A stretch of 64,000 nt of DNA from Carnegiea gigantea (GCA_029747015.1 JAKOGI010000185.1:397501-461500), one strand, 5' to 3'; shown: positions 1 through 12,724, counted from the first letter of the stretch. Notes: generated from the letters alone by a model not told the origin. Numbers and translations: made by a program.

Positions 1-135
1 ATAACCAGTTGTTTTAATAAATTAAAAAAAAGATAATCAACTAAGATTAAAACAACTATTATTAACGACATCCATAAGATCAATGGTATGAAACTAATAT
101 TCACTTGTTTGATTCGCAAAAACTTCATATTATAT

Positions 136-409
136 GCCTGTTCTTTTCGTTGAGAAATAGGAGTTTGGAAATGGGTGAAATTAGTTGAAGTAGGTATGTT
201 TTGTTGAAATGCGTAGAAGTAGGTTATAGTTGATATATTTTTATATGATTGGTAAAGGTTGGTTAAAATAGTGGATTGAGGTTTATTAAAGTGGGTTAAA
301 GTTAGTTGAAGTGGGTTGAAGTAGATTAAAGTTGATATTTTTTTCTTGAAATTCGTAAAGTGGGTTGAAATTACTAAATTGAAACATTTACCAACGAAAA
401 GAACAGGGC
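136..409. mobile_element. MITE-like element with about 16-bp inverted ends
   Basis: The left end reads GCCTGTTCTTTTCGTTG and the right end is its near-perfect inverted complement (CAACGAAAAGAACAGGGC). The interior has no coding capacity and repeats short motifs such as GGGTTGAAGT. I could not define a convincing target-site duplication, so the superfamily is left open. Confidence 0.6.
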
Positions 410-561
410 CTAATAGTCATTTTGATATTATATGTCACCTACTCTTTAGGATAATTTAAAATACTTTTGCTTTGCCAATGGAAAAAAAAATTCAAGTTTC
501 TGCAAAGAGGAGGGTAAATAATGTTGTACATTAAATGTTTTTGATAGAAATAAGAGGGGCA

Positions 562-867
562 TTATATTATATAGGAAGAAATATGGTCATACAACTCGTT
601 CGATGCCCCGTTCGCCACTGATTCCGGGACATCGTACATCCATACCCTCCTATCAAAAGATGATGGTTGCCAATGAGCTCGTTCATGTGCAACTTTACTC
701 CCTCTCCTCTTATTCACATAACACCAAGCTAGGAAACTAAAATCAGCAGAAAGTCGTAGAATATCATGAACTAATAAATCGACAAAGTTGTCCTGAGACG
801 TCTTGGTTCTCCGCTTCTGGATTAGTTGCAAGCAGTCCCCCTCCGCAACAAGCCCGTCATAGCCCAC
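562..867 (-). pseudogene. LINE-type RNase H domain fragment
   Basis: An open frame of 101 codons resembles the C-terminal part of the RNase H-like domain (RVT_3) carried by plant L1-type LINEs. Visible are a VEGD-like motif (here VAEGDCLQLI), a region VHDILRLSADFSFLAW, and the closing segment VNKRRGSKVAHERAHW, which corresponds to the family's usual R-G-N-x-A-A-H-x-L-A motif. No reverse transcriptase lies beside it and the N-terminal half of the domain is missing, so this is a relic and not a host gene. The match is by motif only. Confidence 0.55.
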
Positions 868-1749
868 CTTCCTGACTCATTGGAAAGCGAAGAGACATGC
901 CCTCGCTTCCTCCATCTCTACACTAATAACGCCCGCGCCTCATTTCACCCCTGCTAGCAAGATGTCACTGTCATAATTTCTAAGGACAAATCCCAATCCC
1001 CAACAGGAGTTCCCGACCTTCCCACCATCAAAGTTGAATGTTGTACACTGAATTGGGGCAACACCAACGAGCTGAAAACACTTTAACTATAGCAAATCTC
1101 ACATCATGGAAATTGGAAAGTGAATCATCACTGAAAATAACAGTTTAAAAAAGAACTTTAGAATTGCACTTTAACAACATATGAAAATATCCCCCAAATC
1201 AAACAATTGTTCCTTAAATAGAAACGTTTACAACTCTTTATCATCTACCTACAATTTGATTAAATATCACATCTTGTTTAGAGTCCTTAAAAAGAAAAGT
1301 TAGGACTGTAACATCACTTATCCCTGAATATAATTGTATGATCATAATTCATTCAAAAAGCAAATCATAAGGTAAGAACATAATTCGGTACTCAGATAAA
1401 AAGATGTTTGAATATCCTACAAATTTTGACCACAATGAGTCGGCGGAGCATTTTACACAACTCAAAGTGGAACAAAGCAACTATTATTGGTGAAACAAAA
1501 ACCAAAAATGTTCCCCTGCATATGGAGAAGAAACATTCTCAAAGAAAAACATGACTTATTGACAGTTCATGCACCCTGCCAAGATGCAACTCCATATATG
1601 CAGTTGGGCACAAGAATATGAGACATGTGGATATGCTAATCGCTGGATATCACCAGCATACCCCCGTCATGAACAAGCATGAAACTGGTAAATGGCTGTC
1701 ATTGCTTCAGTTAGATCAAAATCTAGCCTCATCGATCAAGGCTCTGAAA
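868..1749. other. Intergenic stretch, 3' side of SPP
   Basis: I see no coding region or RNA gene here. The part next to 1750 should contain the 3' UTR of the sucrose-phosphatase gene, which reads leftward. Confidence 0.5.
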
Positions 1750-4700
1750 CTAAAAGAGCCCAGTACCTGCAGGGTCCACTGAGGTTGTATTCAACCAAGT
1801 CTGGTGAATGTGCATCCATGTGAATCCCTCTGCCTGAAATCATATCAGTGTGCAAGATTCTCAGAATTCGGTTTGAAGGGTGTAACGATGGTGCAAGATA
1901 TTTAGAAAATGAATATACAATCGTACACCTTTGCATTCAGTAAAACAGTAGTCAAACAGCAATTGCGCTCCCCACCTGGACACAAGCCAGTCGAACTTTA
2001 ATTCCATTACCAAAGTTGTGACCAAAAAGAATTGAATTCAGCAAAGTTGTTTTCTAAAGTGCTACCGAAAGCTACTTGGCATTCAGAATGTACATGCTTT
2101 GATTTCCTAAGTTTTTCCAATATTGCTACTCGATAAAAAAGTTTCCCAAAAGTTTTTTGTGGGTCATTTGGCATCGGTCTCTTTGTTTGCAGAAATGTAA
2201 GAAGGGGTATGCTGCCTATGTCTAGATCTCCCCAGACCCCGCAAAAGCAGGAACCACACTAGGAGGAGGAGTTGTAGTATACATCTAAGATCAGTGAAAA
2301 AACATGTTTGGGCCCATTGGAGCTAAGGACAAATGCAGTGGATACGACAATGAATTCTGAGATGAGATACTTGCAGCATGTACAGCAAAAATAAAGCACA
2401 TCACCTGATAGTTCCCACTTGTCAAATTTCACTAGCCATATGTCAGAACCAATCTGTGCAGAAGAAATTCGATCCACCCACAATCTACAGTCTGGCTTGC
2501 AGCCGTAGGACTGGTCTAGAACATCTATGCATTCATGCAGATGTTTCTCCACTCCAGAAGGATGGACAAAGATACCTGATGGGTGCTGATTATCCAAAAT
2601 AAAGCACAAGTAAGCAACTCCGGCAACTCTTTGGTATGAAGTAAATAGAGTAGGAAACCGAGCAGAAAAGATCATGAGGATCAAAATGTGCTAATCAGCA
2701 AATGAATAATACAGTTTACAAAGCTATCATTATGATTGTGATTTAAACCGGAGCCAAGGCCAAAGCACCCAACAGCATATACACTATTCTCTGTTGTACA
2801 CTAGTTCCTCCTCTCTCTCTCTCTCTCTCCCCCCTTTTTTTATTTTTTAATATAACCTTTTTCCCCTTCATATTCTTTCAATGGTGGTGACCAACAAGTG
2901 TGTGGATTCACATTGATCGTCCCATGGTCACCTCTCAACTATTATTCCCTATTAATTCCGTCACTTTGCTTGGGAATGCATTTAAGGTGTCAGGCAAATG
3001 CAAATTGCGTCCTAGGCTCCCGCTTCTGCCTAGGCAGGCTCTTACTGGGCAAGGGTGGAAGGGGGTTCAAATGCAGCATTCTTATCCTTGAATAGCAGGG
3101 AGCTGGTTTGCATTTGACCCTAGATTGAAAACCATGGACCAACTATTATTCCACACAAGAGAAGTAGCAAACATCTCCATAAAGCATTTTGCATTAATCC
3201 CCTACAACCCAATTGGAAAAGAGCCCACGACTTATTTCGTTTCAGGTCTATGATAATTGACATGTAATAGTCCTAATCATAATGGTGAAATGTTGTTTGT
3301 TGTACTATGATACAGCAGTCAATAATTAGTTCTTGGATCCAGAGCCCTTCGGTAAGTTATGCGAAGTTAAGAGCTGCATCTCTGTTAGTGCATCTACATT
3401 AGGACAATGAAATTTAAGCAGGGACTTGCAGCTATAGGAAGAAAAGTTAAAATAGCACATACGAAGTTTGACTTTAAAGTTTGCATGAATTGCTCAGACT
3501 TTTCAACATCTGCGCGGAGCCATCTCTCACAAGACAAGTACAACTTCACCACTTCAAGTCCTGGATGCATTTGCTTCTTCATGTGCTTTGAAAAGGTCAA
3601 TTCATCTCTTGGTGAAACAAAAGAACCCAGACCAAAATGGCCTATTGCCTGTATGAGACCAGAGGCACATCTTTCAGAGGCATGAACTATCTTCTGGTTG
3701 TTCTTTGCATGCCGTGCATGCCATTCCAGCAATTCTTCCTGTGCATTGCTGACCTGCATTTTGAACAGAATGGGTGATATACCAAATCTTTCTGCTTCCA
3801 ATAACAGCACAGCCGCGGGTCAAGTCAAGTCTAAAAACCCAAGTACTAACCATCACACCATATACACCCCGAACAGTGAACAACTCAGCATCATTTCCAG
3901 AGTCACCACACACAAGGGTGTTGATAGGTATTTCACCATCAGCTTCAAATTTCTTCATCAGGTACACCAAAGCCTGTCCTTTACCAGCCCTTCGCGGCAA
4001 TACATCCAGGGCAATCCCACCACTGTAAATAACTTTAAAATCTAACTGTCCAATAGCATATTTCAGATTAAAGAACATAATAATAGAAGAGTACGACTAA
4101 AGTACTATATAATAAAGGCCATTTCTTTTGTTTATCTCACACACGCACACACACACATATAGACATATACATGTACATATGTATGCATGTCTATGTGTGT
4201 GTGTGTGTGTTGTGTGTGTGCGCGCGCGCGTGTGTGTAAGATAAAGGCCAATAGAATCAAATCTTGGCAAGCTTCCTTCAAATAGAAATACCAATCAAAC
4301 TATAATGACATTAAATACAGTGCATCCTCATTGTGATCGTCACAATGGGCAATTTGCATTCTCCAAGATGCATCTTTGGCTGTTATTTTCTCTTGTACAA
4401 ATTTATTTATTTATTCTTTTTAGAAAAGACAACCCAAAACTTGCCCTTCTACATTTTGAGTTACATCACAACTTTTCAAGCTCTCAAATTCACAATAGTT
4501 TGCAAGATAGTGAGGGTAAAGGATATGTAGATTTTGCAGTAATAAGTCAACTATAGCAATCAGAATAAAACAGACAACTGTAATTGATATTTAGTTGTCT
4601 GCAATATTACCTTGCGTTCTTCTAGGCGACCTTGAAGAACCTTGATTACTTCAGATGCTTTAGGCTTGTCCACAAAAAAACTAACCTTATGAGAACGCTG

Positions 4701-5261
4701 CTCCGTTTCAGACTGCACAAAATATCTTCGAGTAAGCTTTACAAGCCTACACTACTCCATCCAATTGTACAAGTGTGATCATCTAGGATCTTTTGAGATC
4801 GGTCATTCAGTACAGATTAGAACCTGAAGAACAAGTTCAGAAAACTTGGAAGTTTCCTCTGTCACAATCTTTCTATCCCACTTATGATTCAGGTACTGCT
4901 CCCAGTAAAGATCAGGCGCCATTGAATCACCATAAGCAATCTCAGTTCCCACAGACATAACCACTATATCAGGAGTTAGCAGAGGTTTCTCATTCCTCAA
5001 TTCTTTGTACATCATCGGTGATCTACCAGTTGAAAAAACCAGCAAGGAATCATGACGATAAAATGCTTCCCAAAGTGAATTGAACCTAAGGAGACCATGA
5101 TTACCAAGATCATCATGGTCAACCTGCCAATACTACCACTGCTAAGCACATGTAAACGCAAGAACTTTGAAATCAAAAGAGAAAAGAGAGACAAAAACTA
5201 CCATTGTGTAATCAAGATCTGAAACTACCATGAGACGTGCAGGACAGTCTAGCCGATCCAT
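1750..5261 (-). CDS. SPP: Sucrose-phosphatase (sucrose-6-phosphate phosphohydrolase)
   Basis: This enzyme hydrolyses sucrose-6-phosphate to sucrose and phosphate, the last step of cytosolic sucrose synthesis. Coding exons read on the minus strand are 5261-5202, 5123-4824, 4712-4611, 4045-3851, 3753-3463, 2585-2405, 2356-2304 and 1833-1750, giving about 421 aa, the usual plant length. HAD-phosphatase motifs are all present: DLDYT at residues 15-19 (catalytic Asp15), STGRS at 51-55, the motif III Lys in RRAGKGQAL (about 176), and GDSGND at 201-206. The plant C-terminal domain follows (NEGF-less region with [30 protein letters not shown]). Exon 7 is the weak point: its chosen donor is AT|GTTTTT, and a second in-phase donor (GTATAC, near 2282) would add 7-8 residues. 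A 5'-UTR intron is likely: donor CCCAG|GTATAA near 6703 and acceptor GTAACAG just before the ATG. Confidence 0.94.
4138..4240. repeat. Palindromic CA/TG microsatellite with GC tract in SPP intron 3
   Basis: A CA-rich arm runs into a TG-rich arm around a centre near TACATGTACATATGTA, so the two halves are imperfect inverse complements and could form a long hairpin. It is followed by an alternating CGCGCGCGCG run, a Z-DNA-prone sequence. It lies wholly inside the intron between 4046 and 4610. Confidence 0.85.
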
Positions 5262-5394
5262 TCTGTTACCTAAATAAACTTTTAAAGTGCACTGTTAGCT
5301 TTATTTCCAAGAAGATCATACCAAGAAACGAAAGGCCAGCTGTTATTGTTTCACTTTGGAATTTCCGCTAGCTCTTGATAAGTAAGTTACATGG

Positions 5395-5765
5395 ACTCGG
5401 GTAGGGGGTGTCGGACACGGGTACGGATCCGAATGTCCGACTCGTCAAAGCTCTAACTTTAGGACACGGGGACAATGTCTAAAATTTGGACACGGATATG
5501 AGGACTCATAATTTTACATATGGATGTTGCAATTTCAAGTTAATCTTTTTTGAATATTTCAATAGTTACAAGGTTGTCAACTTGTCAAATGGTTGAAAAT
5601 TAAAGATCCATTAAAATAATAATAAAGGAAGAAAGGAAAAGACCACATCTTTCGAATTTTTCGCCCTTGCTGCTTTAGAGTTTGGATAAAGATCCGATAA
5701 GGATCCCATGTCCTATCCGCAGAGTGTCGTGTCTGACACGGGTACGGCGGGGCAAAACGGAGAGA
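5395..5765. repeat. Dispersed repeat in the SPP 5'-UTR intron
   Basis: GTCGGACACGGGTACGGAT near 5409 recurs in altered form (GTCTGACACGGGTACGG) near 5729. Between them lies AT-rich noncoding sequence. The composition differs from the surrounding intron and suggests an old inserted element, but I find no clear ends. Confidence 0.4.
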
Positions 5766-6551
5766 CCAGGTATCATAGTTGATAACTGATAATATTACTG
5801 ATGAACTGGACTACAGAATCAACTAGTTGGCTATGCAAATGCATTTGCATTGGAACAGAATATAATATGACTACATACAAGAATTGACAAGGCAAAGTTA
5901 GCTTCTCTTTGCTGTCTCAGTCTGCGACCCACCAAAAGCCAAATGCACTAAACATCAGTTCCCATACTAAAAGCTTTAGGGACAAAAGAGATTATTTTTA
6001 TACTCAACAATCACAAGCTCTCAACGTTAAACTTCCCCATCTTCCATTTTAAATCATGGACACACAATAGGATCATCAACATGTCAACAAAAAATTGTCC
6101 ATCTCCACTGACAATTTGAATAAAAAGGGCTTTAGGGACTAAAGAGATGACTTTACACGATTTGAAGTAAAATTATGAACACAAAATTAGAATATCAACA
6201 TGCAGATAAATGCAAGATTCATACAAGAACGTCCTACAAATCTGAAGACGGGATGCAATGATAAACTCAAGATTCATACAAAACCCTCCTACAAGATTCA
6301 TAGAAAACATATTCTTGTGCAACACAGGGAGTTTTGGGACTACAATCCGCAACAGTGGTATAACATCAGCACAAGTTCAATGCTTTTTTCAGTATAATCC
6401 ACCACCGGAAGAAAACAATGGGATCAAACCCCATCATAAGAAATCACCAATCCAACGAAGAACTCGAACCCCAAAAAAAATTACGATTGACAAATTTTTA
6501 GATTGAAATTCCCCCCCCCCAAAAAAAATAGCAGGTGCTAAATGGGTTCTC

Positions 6552-6555
<4 letters not shown>

Positions 6556-6596
<41 letters not shown>
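6556..6596. repeat. (CT)n microsatellite
   Basis: About 20 uninterrupted CT units, in the inferred 5'-UTR intron of SPP (GA on the transcribed sense strand). Confidence 0.95.
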
Positions 6597-6597
<1 letters not shown>

Positions 6598-7356
6598 AAC
6601 TTCCACTTATCATCCACCTGCAAATACCTGGATGGCCGAATTCATTGGTGAATACAGAACAGCTTAGAAATGAGGGAAATGCAGAAATTGAGAGGAATTA
6701 TACCTGGGTTGCCCTGAGTTGCTCCCTTTTGCAGCAAGATATTCCGTTCAGTGAGTGACACTTACCGATTTGGTTATATCAATTTTTGCAGCAACAACAC
6801 ATTCACAGCAAAGATTGGAGAACTCGATTACGCTGTATGAATTTTTTTCCTATTTCTTTTCTCACAAACTATTTAGATCATCATTTTCAGATTTCTTCAC
6901 CTAAAAAAAAGGCACATAATGAGATTTAAACTTAAATTATTGATACATGAAAATCATGAATTTTAACATTGTATCACAACTTTAAGTTTTTTCATAGTAT
7001 ATCTAGAATTCCCTCTTCCTAAAAAAATAATAAGTCAGATTCTATGTGAAATTATGCATACAGTTAAATTTGATAGAAAGATTACATAACATAGGGGAAA
7101 AAAGAAATCTTATTTTTGTACATTCCATAGGATTTTAACTTGATGTCATGTTCAATGATAATATTACAATAAATTCTCAGCCATACGACAGAAAAAACAC
7201 CTAATGTAGGCTCCACCACTGGTATGCTTCAGTGACATGAGACATATGAATCATAGCAAACTCGACTTATACTTTGAAGTATGCACAAAACGATTTATTC
7301 ACGTATGCTGTATGCCTTGCTAGAACAACCCTTCCACCCACCAGACCCTTGTCTGT

Positions 7357-7838
7357 GGGAGCAATTGGAAGATAAATGGGATCATAGCCTTGACATTCTT
7401 GGGGAAATGCTCAAACTTGGACAAATACCACTGCCTTGTTCAAGAATTTCTCCCCAACAAGTACAAAGCCGTTCCGACAGTGAAAGAAAGAGTATACAAT
7501 GTCTGAGCTATGCAAGAAACACCCACAAACCCCAACAGTTCAAAGAGATAATGTGGGCAGACGACTTAGTTGAATAAACCTCCCCTTGGAATCTTATACA
7601 CTTTCTCACCCTGTTGCCTTAGAGTGGCAAGGATGTAGTGGTGGTAGAAATTGCCTCCAATTCCCAGCAAAAACAATGCAGCTCGTGCATATTTTAGATC
7701 AATGGATGGCTTGGGGAACTTGGATGATAGGTGCTGTGCATAAATCATGGTTACGGTAGAGAAGGCATCGCTAAGAGCGATTGGAATTGCATCTTCGAGA
7801 ACTATCCCACTATTGCCATATTTGTGAACAAATGAGAA
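7357..7838 (-). pseudogene. Steroid 5-alpha-reductase-family pseudogene, exon 2
   Basis: This is the C-terminal exon of a broken copy of the intact gene at 16701-19036, and both read leftward. The frame is preserved without indels through FVHKYGNSGIVLEDAIP, GIGGNFYHHYILATLR and WYLSKFEHFPKNVKAMIPF. Two codons have become stops: TAA at 7566-7568, where the intact copy has Gln after GGLFN, and TGA at 7440-7442, in the segment matching SYATRKWY. The normal stop codon is also lost (TTCCAA instead of TTCTAA). Its splice acceptor region has been replaced by a copia LTR end about 25 bp upstream. Its partner exon 1 is at 15336-15693. Confidence 0.9.
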
Positions 7839-7860
7839 ATAAGAGACCTTTGGGAGAGAC

Positions 7861-8017
7861 TGTTTTTCTCTATCTGATGCTTCCCTCACCGTTAAGACTT
7901 TTATTGAGCTCTGGAGATCAAAGACACAATCGGTCAAGATATGATACACCAATATACTTTCCTAAATACAAGTGCTGAATATATACAAAGATATTACAAA
8001 ATATTCTACAGCTAATA
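7861..8017 (-). repeat. 3' LTR of the truncated copia element
   Basis: The sense strand shows a polypurine tract AACTTGAGGGGCAG ending at 8018, the usual copia 3'-LTR boundary. About 157 bp follow, containing an AATAAAAG polyadenylation-like signal and ending near GAGAAAAACA. The expected initial TG appears mutated to TA. There is no matching 5' LTR, because the element is 5'-truncated. Confidence 0.65.
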
Positions 8018-9357
8018 CTGCCCCTCAAGTTGGAGCGTGAAGGTGAGAAACGCCCAACTTGCTAAGAAGGTAACAAAATTAACGTTGCCCTAAGGCTTCG
8101 GTGAAAGTATCTGCTAGCTGTTGTGTAGTAGGGTTGTAACATATGGCAATATCTCCAAAATGATCTTCTCACGAATAAAGTGACAATCTACCTCAATATG
8201 CTTAGTACATTCATGAAAGATAGGATTGACCGCAATATGTATGGCAGCTTGGTTGTCACAATGCACAGCAGCAGTGGAGATAGGAATGTGAAGAAATTTT
8301 AATAAGTTCCTTATCCAAATCACTTTACTAGTGCATTAGCCATGGCTCTATATTCTGCTTCACCTGATGAATGGGAGACAGTATCTTGTTTCTTTGTTTT
8401 CCATGAAATAGGTGAGGTACCTAACTTGTTAAAATAATCAGTGACTGATCGGAGCGACATCAGACAACTGGCCCAATCTGAATCGCAATACACATGCAAA
8501 TCAAGATGGGAAGTTGGAGACAATAGAATTCCTTAACCAGGACTGGATTTAAGATAATATAATAAGCAAATCGCTGCATCCCAATGCGCCTGATGTGGAT
8601 CTTGCATAAATTGACTTAGTATATGAACACAATATGTGATGTCGGGCCAAGTGATAGCAAGATAGATAAGCCGCCCAATGAGGCGAAGATACTGTGAGGG
8701 ATTAGATAAAGACTCTTCGGAATCATTTGAAAGTTTGAGTCGCTGTTCCACAAGAAATAAAGCAGGCTTGGACCCTAACAACTCAGCTTCAAACAAGATG
8801 TCTAAAGTGTATTTTCGTTGGCACAAAAATAATCCCGCAGCAGATCTAGCAACCTCAATGCCCAAAAAGTATTTGAAAGGACCAAGATCCTTCAGCTTAA
8901 AATATCTATTCAGATATGTCTTGAATGCAACATAATGTGATAGACTATTCCCAGTTAAAACCAAGTCATCCACATAGATAAGAAGCGCAAGAAAGATGTT
9001 ACCACGATTGTACACAAACAATGAGTGATCCAGGGGTGATTGTTCAAAAACATAATCACGAAGGGCCGTTGCGAGCTTGAAATAGCACTGTCGAGGAGCC
9101 TAGCGAAGACCATATAGAGACTTTTTCAACTTGGAGACCGAATGAGGAGAAGTTGGTGATAAGCCCGAGGTTGGCTTCATATAGATGTCTTCATCAAGCT
9201 CTCCGTGAAGAAACGCATTGTGGACATCCATTTGATGAAGCTCCCAACCCTTGGAGATGGCAATGGTAAGAATACATCGCACAGTCACCATTCGAGCCAC
9301 GGGTGCAAAAGTTTTATTGTAATCAACCCCTTCAATTTGATTATTTCCTATAACAAC
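8018..9357 (-). pseudogene. Ty1/copia pol remnant: reverse transcriptase and RNase H
   Basis: Successive reading-frame pieces give a copia RT and RNase H in order. They include GVDYNKTFAPVARMV, QMDVHNAFLHGELDEDIYM, LLIYVDDLVLTGN (the catalytic YVDD), KDLGPFKYFLGIEVARS, YCDSDWASC, SSGEAEYRAMA and CDNQAAIHIAVNPIFHECTKHIE. In-frame stops follow KKSLYGLR and LKSSPG, with further breaks in the RNase H part, so the element cannot make pol. The 5' half of the element continues at 14259-15331 on the far side of a 4.9-kb insertion. Confidence 0.93.
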
Positions 9358-11941
9358 TGTAATACCCGTGTATCCTACTTTTCGTTAAGCTAGTGGTGAC
9401 GCTCTTTCTACGTTATAAAAACTGTATTTTATTAGCGATATGAGCTAAAATTATTTTCTAAGTGCCTATGTGAGCGTTAATTTTATTAAAGAGGATGTTA
9501 TTGTCATAGTTTTATTAAAGAGGATGTTATTGTCATTGTTATTATTATTATTAATATTATTATTAGTTTTGAAAATCTTTCAATGATTTTTAATAAGCGT
9601 TATTAACGGTTATTAACGAATACTAATTCAAGTAGAAATTCGAATACGATTAGGTTGTCAACCTTAGAAGTAGTTCGATGTTATTAAATCGAACCTAGAT
9701 AGATTTGGGAACGAATAGTTGATGAAGGATTATATTATCGATTTAGATTTAGAATTCGGGTTACGAATTAGACTAGCGGTATCGAATATGAAACAGCTTG
9801 TGACAAAAAAAATAAAGAGAGGAAAGGGCATTTTAGACATTTCAAGCGACACACCCCCTTTATTTCTCGTTGCTGCCCATTAACCCCCCGACACTCTCTC
9901 TCCTCTCACTCTGCTGCTCTTCTTCATCCTCCTCCTCTCCTTCTCCATTAACGTCAACTCCAAGCTCAAGCCGAGCAAAATTCCACCTCCCATAACTGCA
10001 AAACCCCACCCATTCGACCACCCTCCAAGCTAGTATCGATTCGTGCGAATCTGTGCCGAAAATTCAGAGCAAAACCAACCACGTTTATGGAGGATTTGGG
10101 CGACGAAGTGGAGCACAAACACATGCCCAGGTATGGTCATGCAATTCAGCTCTTAGTTGCTTCAATCTTCTATAAATTGGAGTTAGAATTCGCACTTCAA
10201 ACACCCAATTCAATCTCAAGCTAGTAAGTGAAATTGTGTTTGTTTTAGGGTTCGAATTTGGAAGTTTGGGCGTGTATTAGGCTCGAGTGGGGTCTGTTCG
10301 TGCGTGGGTGAGCAAGAGTCGAAGAATTTGGAGTCGTTTGAGCCCTAAAGTCAAGCCGGTCAAGCCTTCGATCGAACACCTAGCTTGGAATCGAGGTGGG
10401 GATTTCTTTACTCCTAAATTACGATTATTTTTCAACGAATTTAACTAAATTAGCTAGAGCATGTCGATTCTGGGTTTAGTAGTTAGTTTGGCTAAATTAG
10501 AATCGATGTTGAGAAATTACAAGTATGGTACTAATTTTGGTGAATCGCATGTTGAGTAAATGCATAGTTGAATGGACCGATTAAATTGAGGATTTGAAAG
10601 TAAATAGCATGTTAATAGTGGGCTGTTGTAACATCAATTATCGCATCTGAAGGACTATTTAATGCTTAGGACTGCTAGTTGGACAGTTAAAGTAATTGTG
10701 ATATAAACTGAATTATGTCTAAAAGTTATGGTTAAATCAGTTTGAGCATGTTAATGGTTTATTCTTGGTAATTACAAAGGAAATACTATGCCTTGTATAT
10801 TGGTTTGCGAACAAGAAAGTAAATATCGCTTGAAGTTTCTATTTGCATCAGTTTAATACGTTAAATTTTAAGTTGGCTATTAAGCAGACCTATGTACGAT
10901 CGTTTTGTGTATTGTTGGTTTGTACATGTTAATATTAAATCGAGCTTGATAGTTGGATGGTTTGAGGTGAAACTATTGAGTAGTTTGAGGTTCTTGTGGT
11001 TGGTGCCATGTGAGGAAGGAGATAGGGTTGTGAATTGCCGCAATCGTGTGGATTGCGAGGCCATGTGTGGCTTAATGAGTTGTGATATGAAGTGTATGAA
11101 TGTGCTATGTGTGAACCCCTTTTCCCCTGATATGCTACGTGACGTTATGTGATTAATTCTTGAAACTTTAGACGTCATCATTCAGAAAGTTTGTTTTACA
11201 TGTTTGAAAATACTTTTATATTTGTTAGTTGTTTATTCGCGTGTTAGGAAAGTGTAAAAATGTCCTAAACCATCGAACGGCTTAGTTAGTAACTCGACTG
11301 AATAGTTGATAGGTTTGGGAAGTTTAAAAGCAAACTAAAAGTGAGTTCGAAAATGTTTTAAGGAATCAGTTAGTGTATGGCTTCTCCTTACGTTTAAAAG
11401 AACTAGACAACCTGAAAAAGAGCATCTTAAGGTGCTAATTGTGCATTTAGCTGATTTGTATGCTATTTGCTTACTTGAGTCCCTATGGAGTTTTGAGTTA
11501 AGAGCTATTAAAACTATTATGTTTCAAGAAGCATTTACGTAGAAAATTTATGAAGAAATGTTTGTCTCATAAACGAGCCAAGTGGCTTAAGTTTTTGAAT
11601 AGTAGCAAGTTTGGGAACATTTTAAGCCTTTAGTTTTTTTATACACCCATCTTGAGTTTTAAAAGGAATTGAAGCGAGTTATAGAATGACAACTGAAGTT
11701 TTTATTACGAATCTAATTTGAGTTACATGCTAACTAAGTATTTTGAGTTAGGTTTTGATTCATAATGAGTTTGAACGTGATCGAAGGTCTTAATTCGCTT
11801 AAGCACCTCTCTTTCAGTTAAAAAGGAATTTTCAAACGAATCTAGCTTGTATTTATTGCTAACTAAGTATTTAAGTCTCAAATGGGTTTTGATTTCGACT
11901 GAGTTTGAATTAAACATTAACTAAGCACGTTATGTCTTAAA

Positions 11942-12600
11942 CGAGTTTCGATCTACGAGTTAGTAAACGTATTATGTTTATAAGAAACTTTTAAGTTAGA
12001 GTGAAGTCGTTTTACGATTTAGCAAACTTAATATGTTTATATGATGCTTCTAAGTTGAAAACGAAGTCGTTTTACGATTTAGCAACCCTAACACATTTAT
12101 ATGTAGCTTTTAAATTAAAAACGAAGTCGTTTTATGATTTAGCAACATTATTACGTTTATATGAAGCTTCTAAGTTGAGAACGAAGTCGTTTTACGATTT
12201 AGCAACCCTAATACATGTATATGTAGCTTCTAAATTGAAAGTGAAGTCGTTTTACGATTTAGTAAACTTAATACGTCAATATGAAACTTCTAAGTTGAAA
12301 ACGAAATCGTTTTACGATTTAGTAAACTTAATACGTTTATATGAAACTTCTAAGTAGAAAACAAAGGCGTTTTACGATTTAGCAACCTTATTACGTTTAT
12401 ATGAAGCTTTTAAGTTGAAAACGAATTCGTTTTACGATTTAGCAACCTTATTTCATTTATACGAAGCATTTAAGTTAGAAACTAAGTTGTTTTACGATTT
12501 AGTAAACATTTTACGTTTATAAGAATATTTTAAGTTATTTACGATGTCGATTTACGAGTTAGCAAACTTATTCCGTTTATAAGAAGTTTTTAAGACAAAA
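11942..12600 (+). repeat. Exact 60-bp tandem repeat, about 11 units
   Basis: Each unit contains the core TCGTTTTACGATTTAGCAA followed by TTATATGAAGCTTCTAAGTT, with substitutions but almost no length change. Because 60 is divisible by three, six successive units stay open (12001-12357) and would encode a 20-aa repeat built on KSFYDLATLIRLYEASKL. No start context or homology suggests it is translated, so I treat it as a minisatellite of the inserted element. Confidence 0.93.
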
Positions 12601-12724
12601 ACGAATGAGCGATAAACATTTCAAAAGGTTATGGTCGTTTTGTTTAAAAGTAAGATTTCAGCAAAGTAAGCATTTGAAGAAGAGAAATGTAATGTGATTT
12701 TAAAGGCTGTGAAAGTGCTAGGCA

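Noticed and set aside
1736..1936. 66-codon minus-strand frame over the SPP 3' end
   Set aside because: The real last exon uses another frame ([11 protein letters not shown]) and joins exon 7 in phase.
4097..4294. Frame rich in Thr-His and Cys-Val repeats
   Set aside because: It comes from the CA/TG microsatellite in SPP intron 3.
7281..7577. 98-codon plus-strand frame
   Set aside because: It is antisense to pseudogene exon 2 of the steroid-reductase family.
12001..12357. 118-codon open frame of 20-aa repeats as a protein-coding gene
   Set aside because: It is a by-product of a 60-bp tandem array inside a transposable element. The array carries on past the stop codon with no coding signature.
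11942..12600. CRISPR array
   Set aside because: Units are contiguous diverged 60-mers with no unique spacers, in a plant genome.
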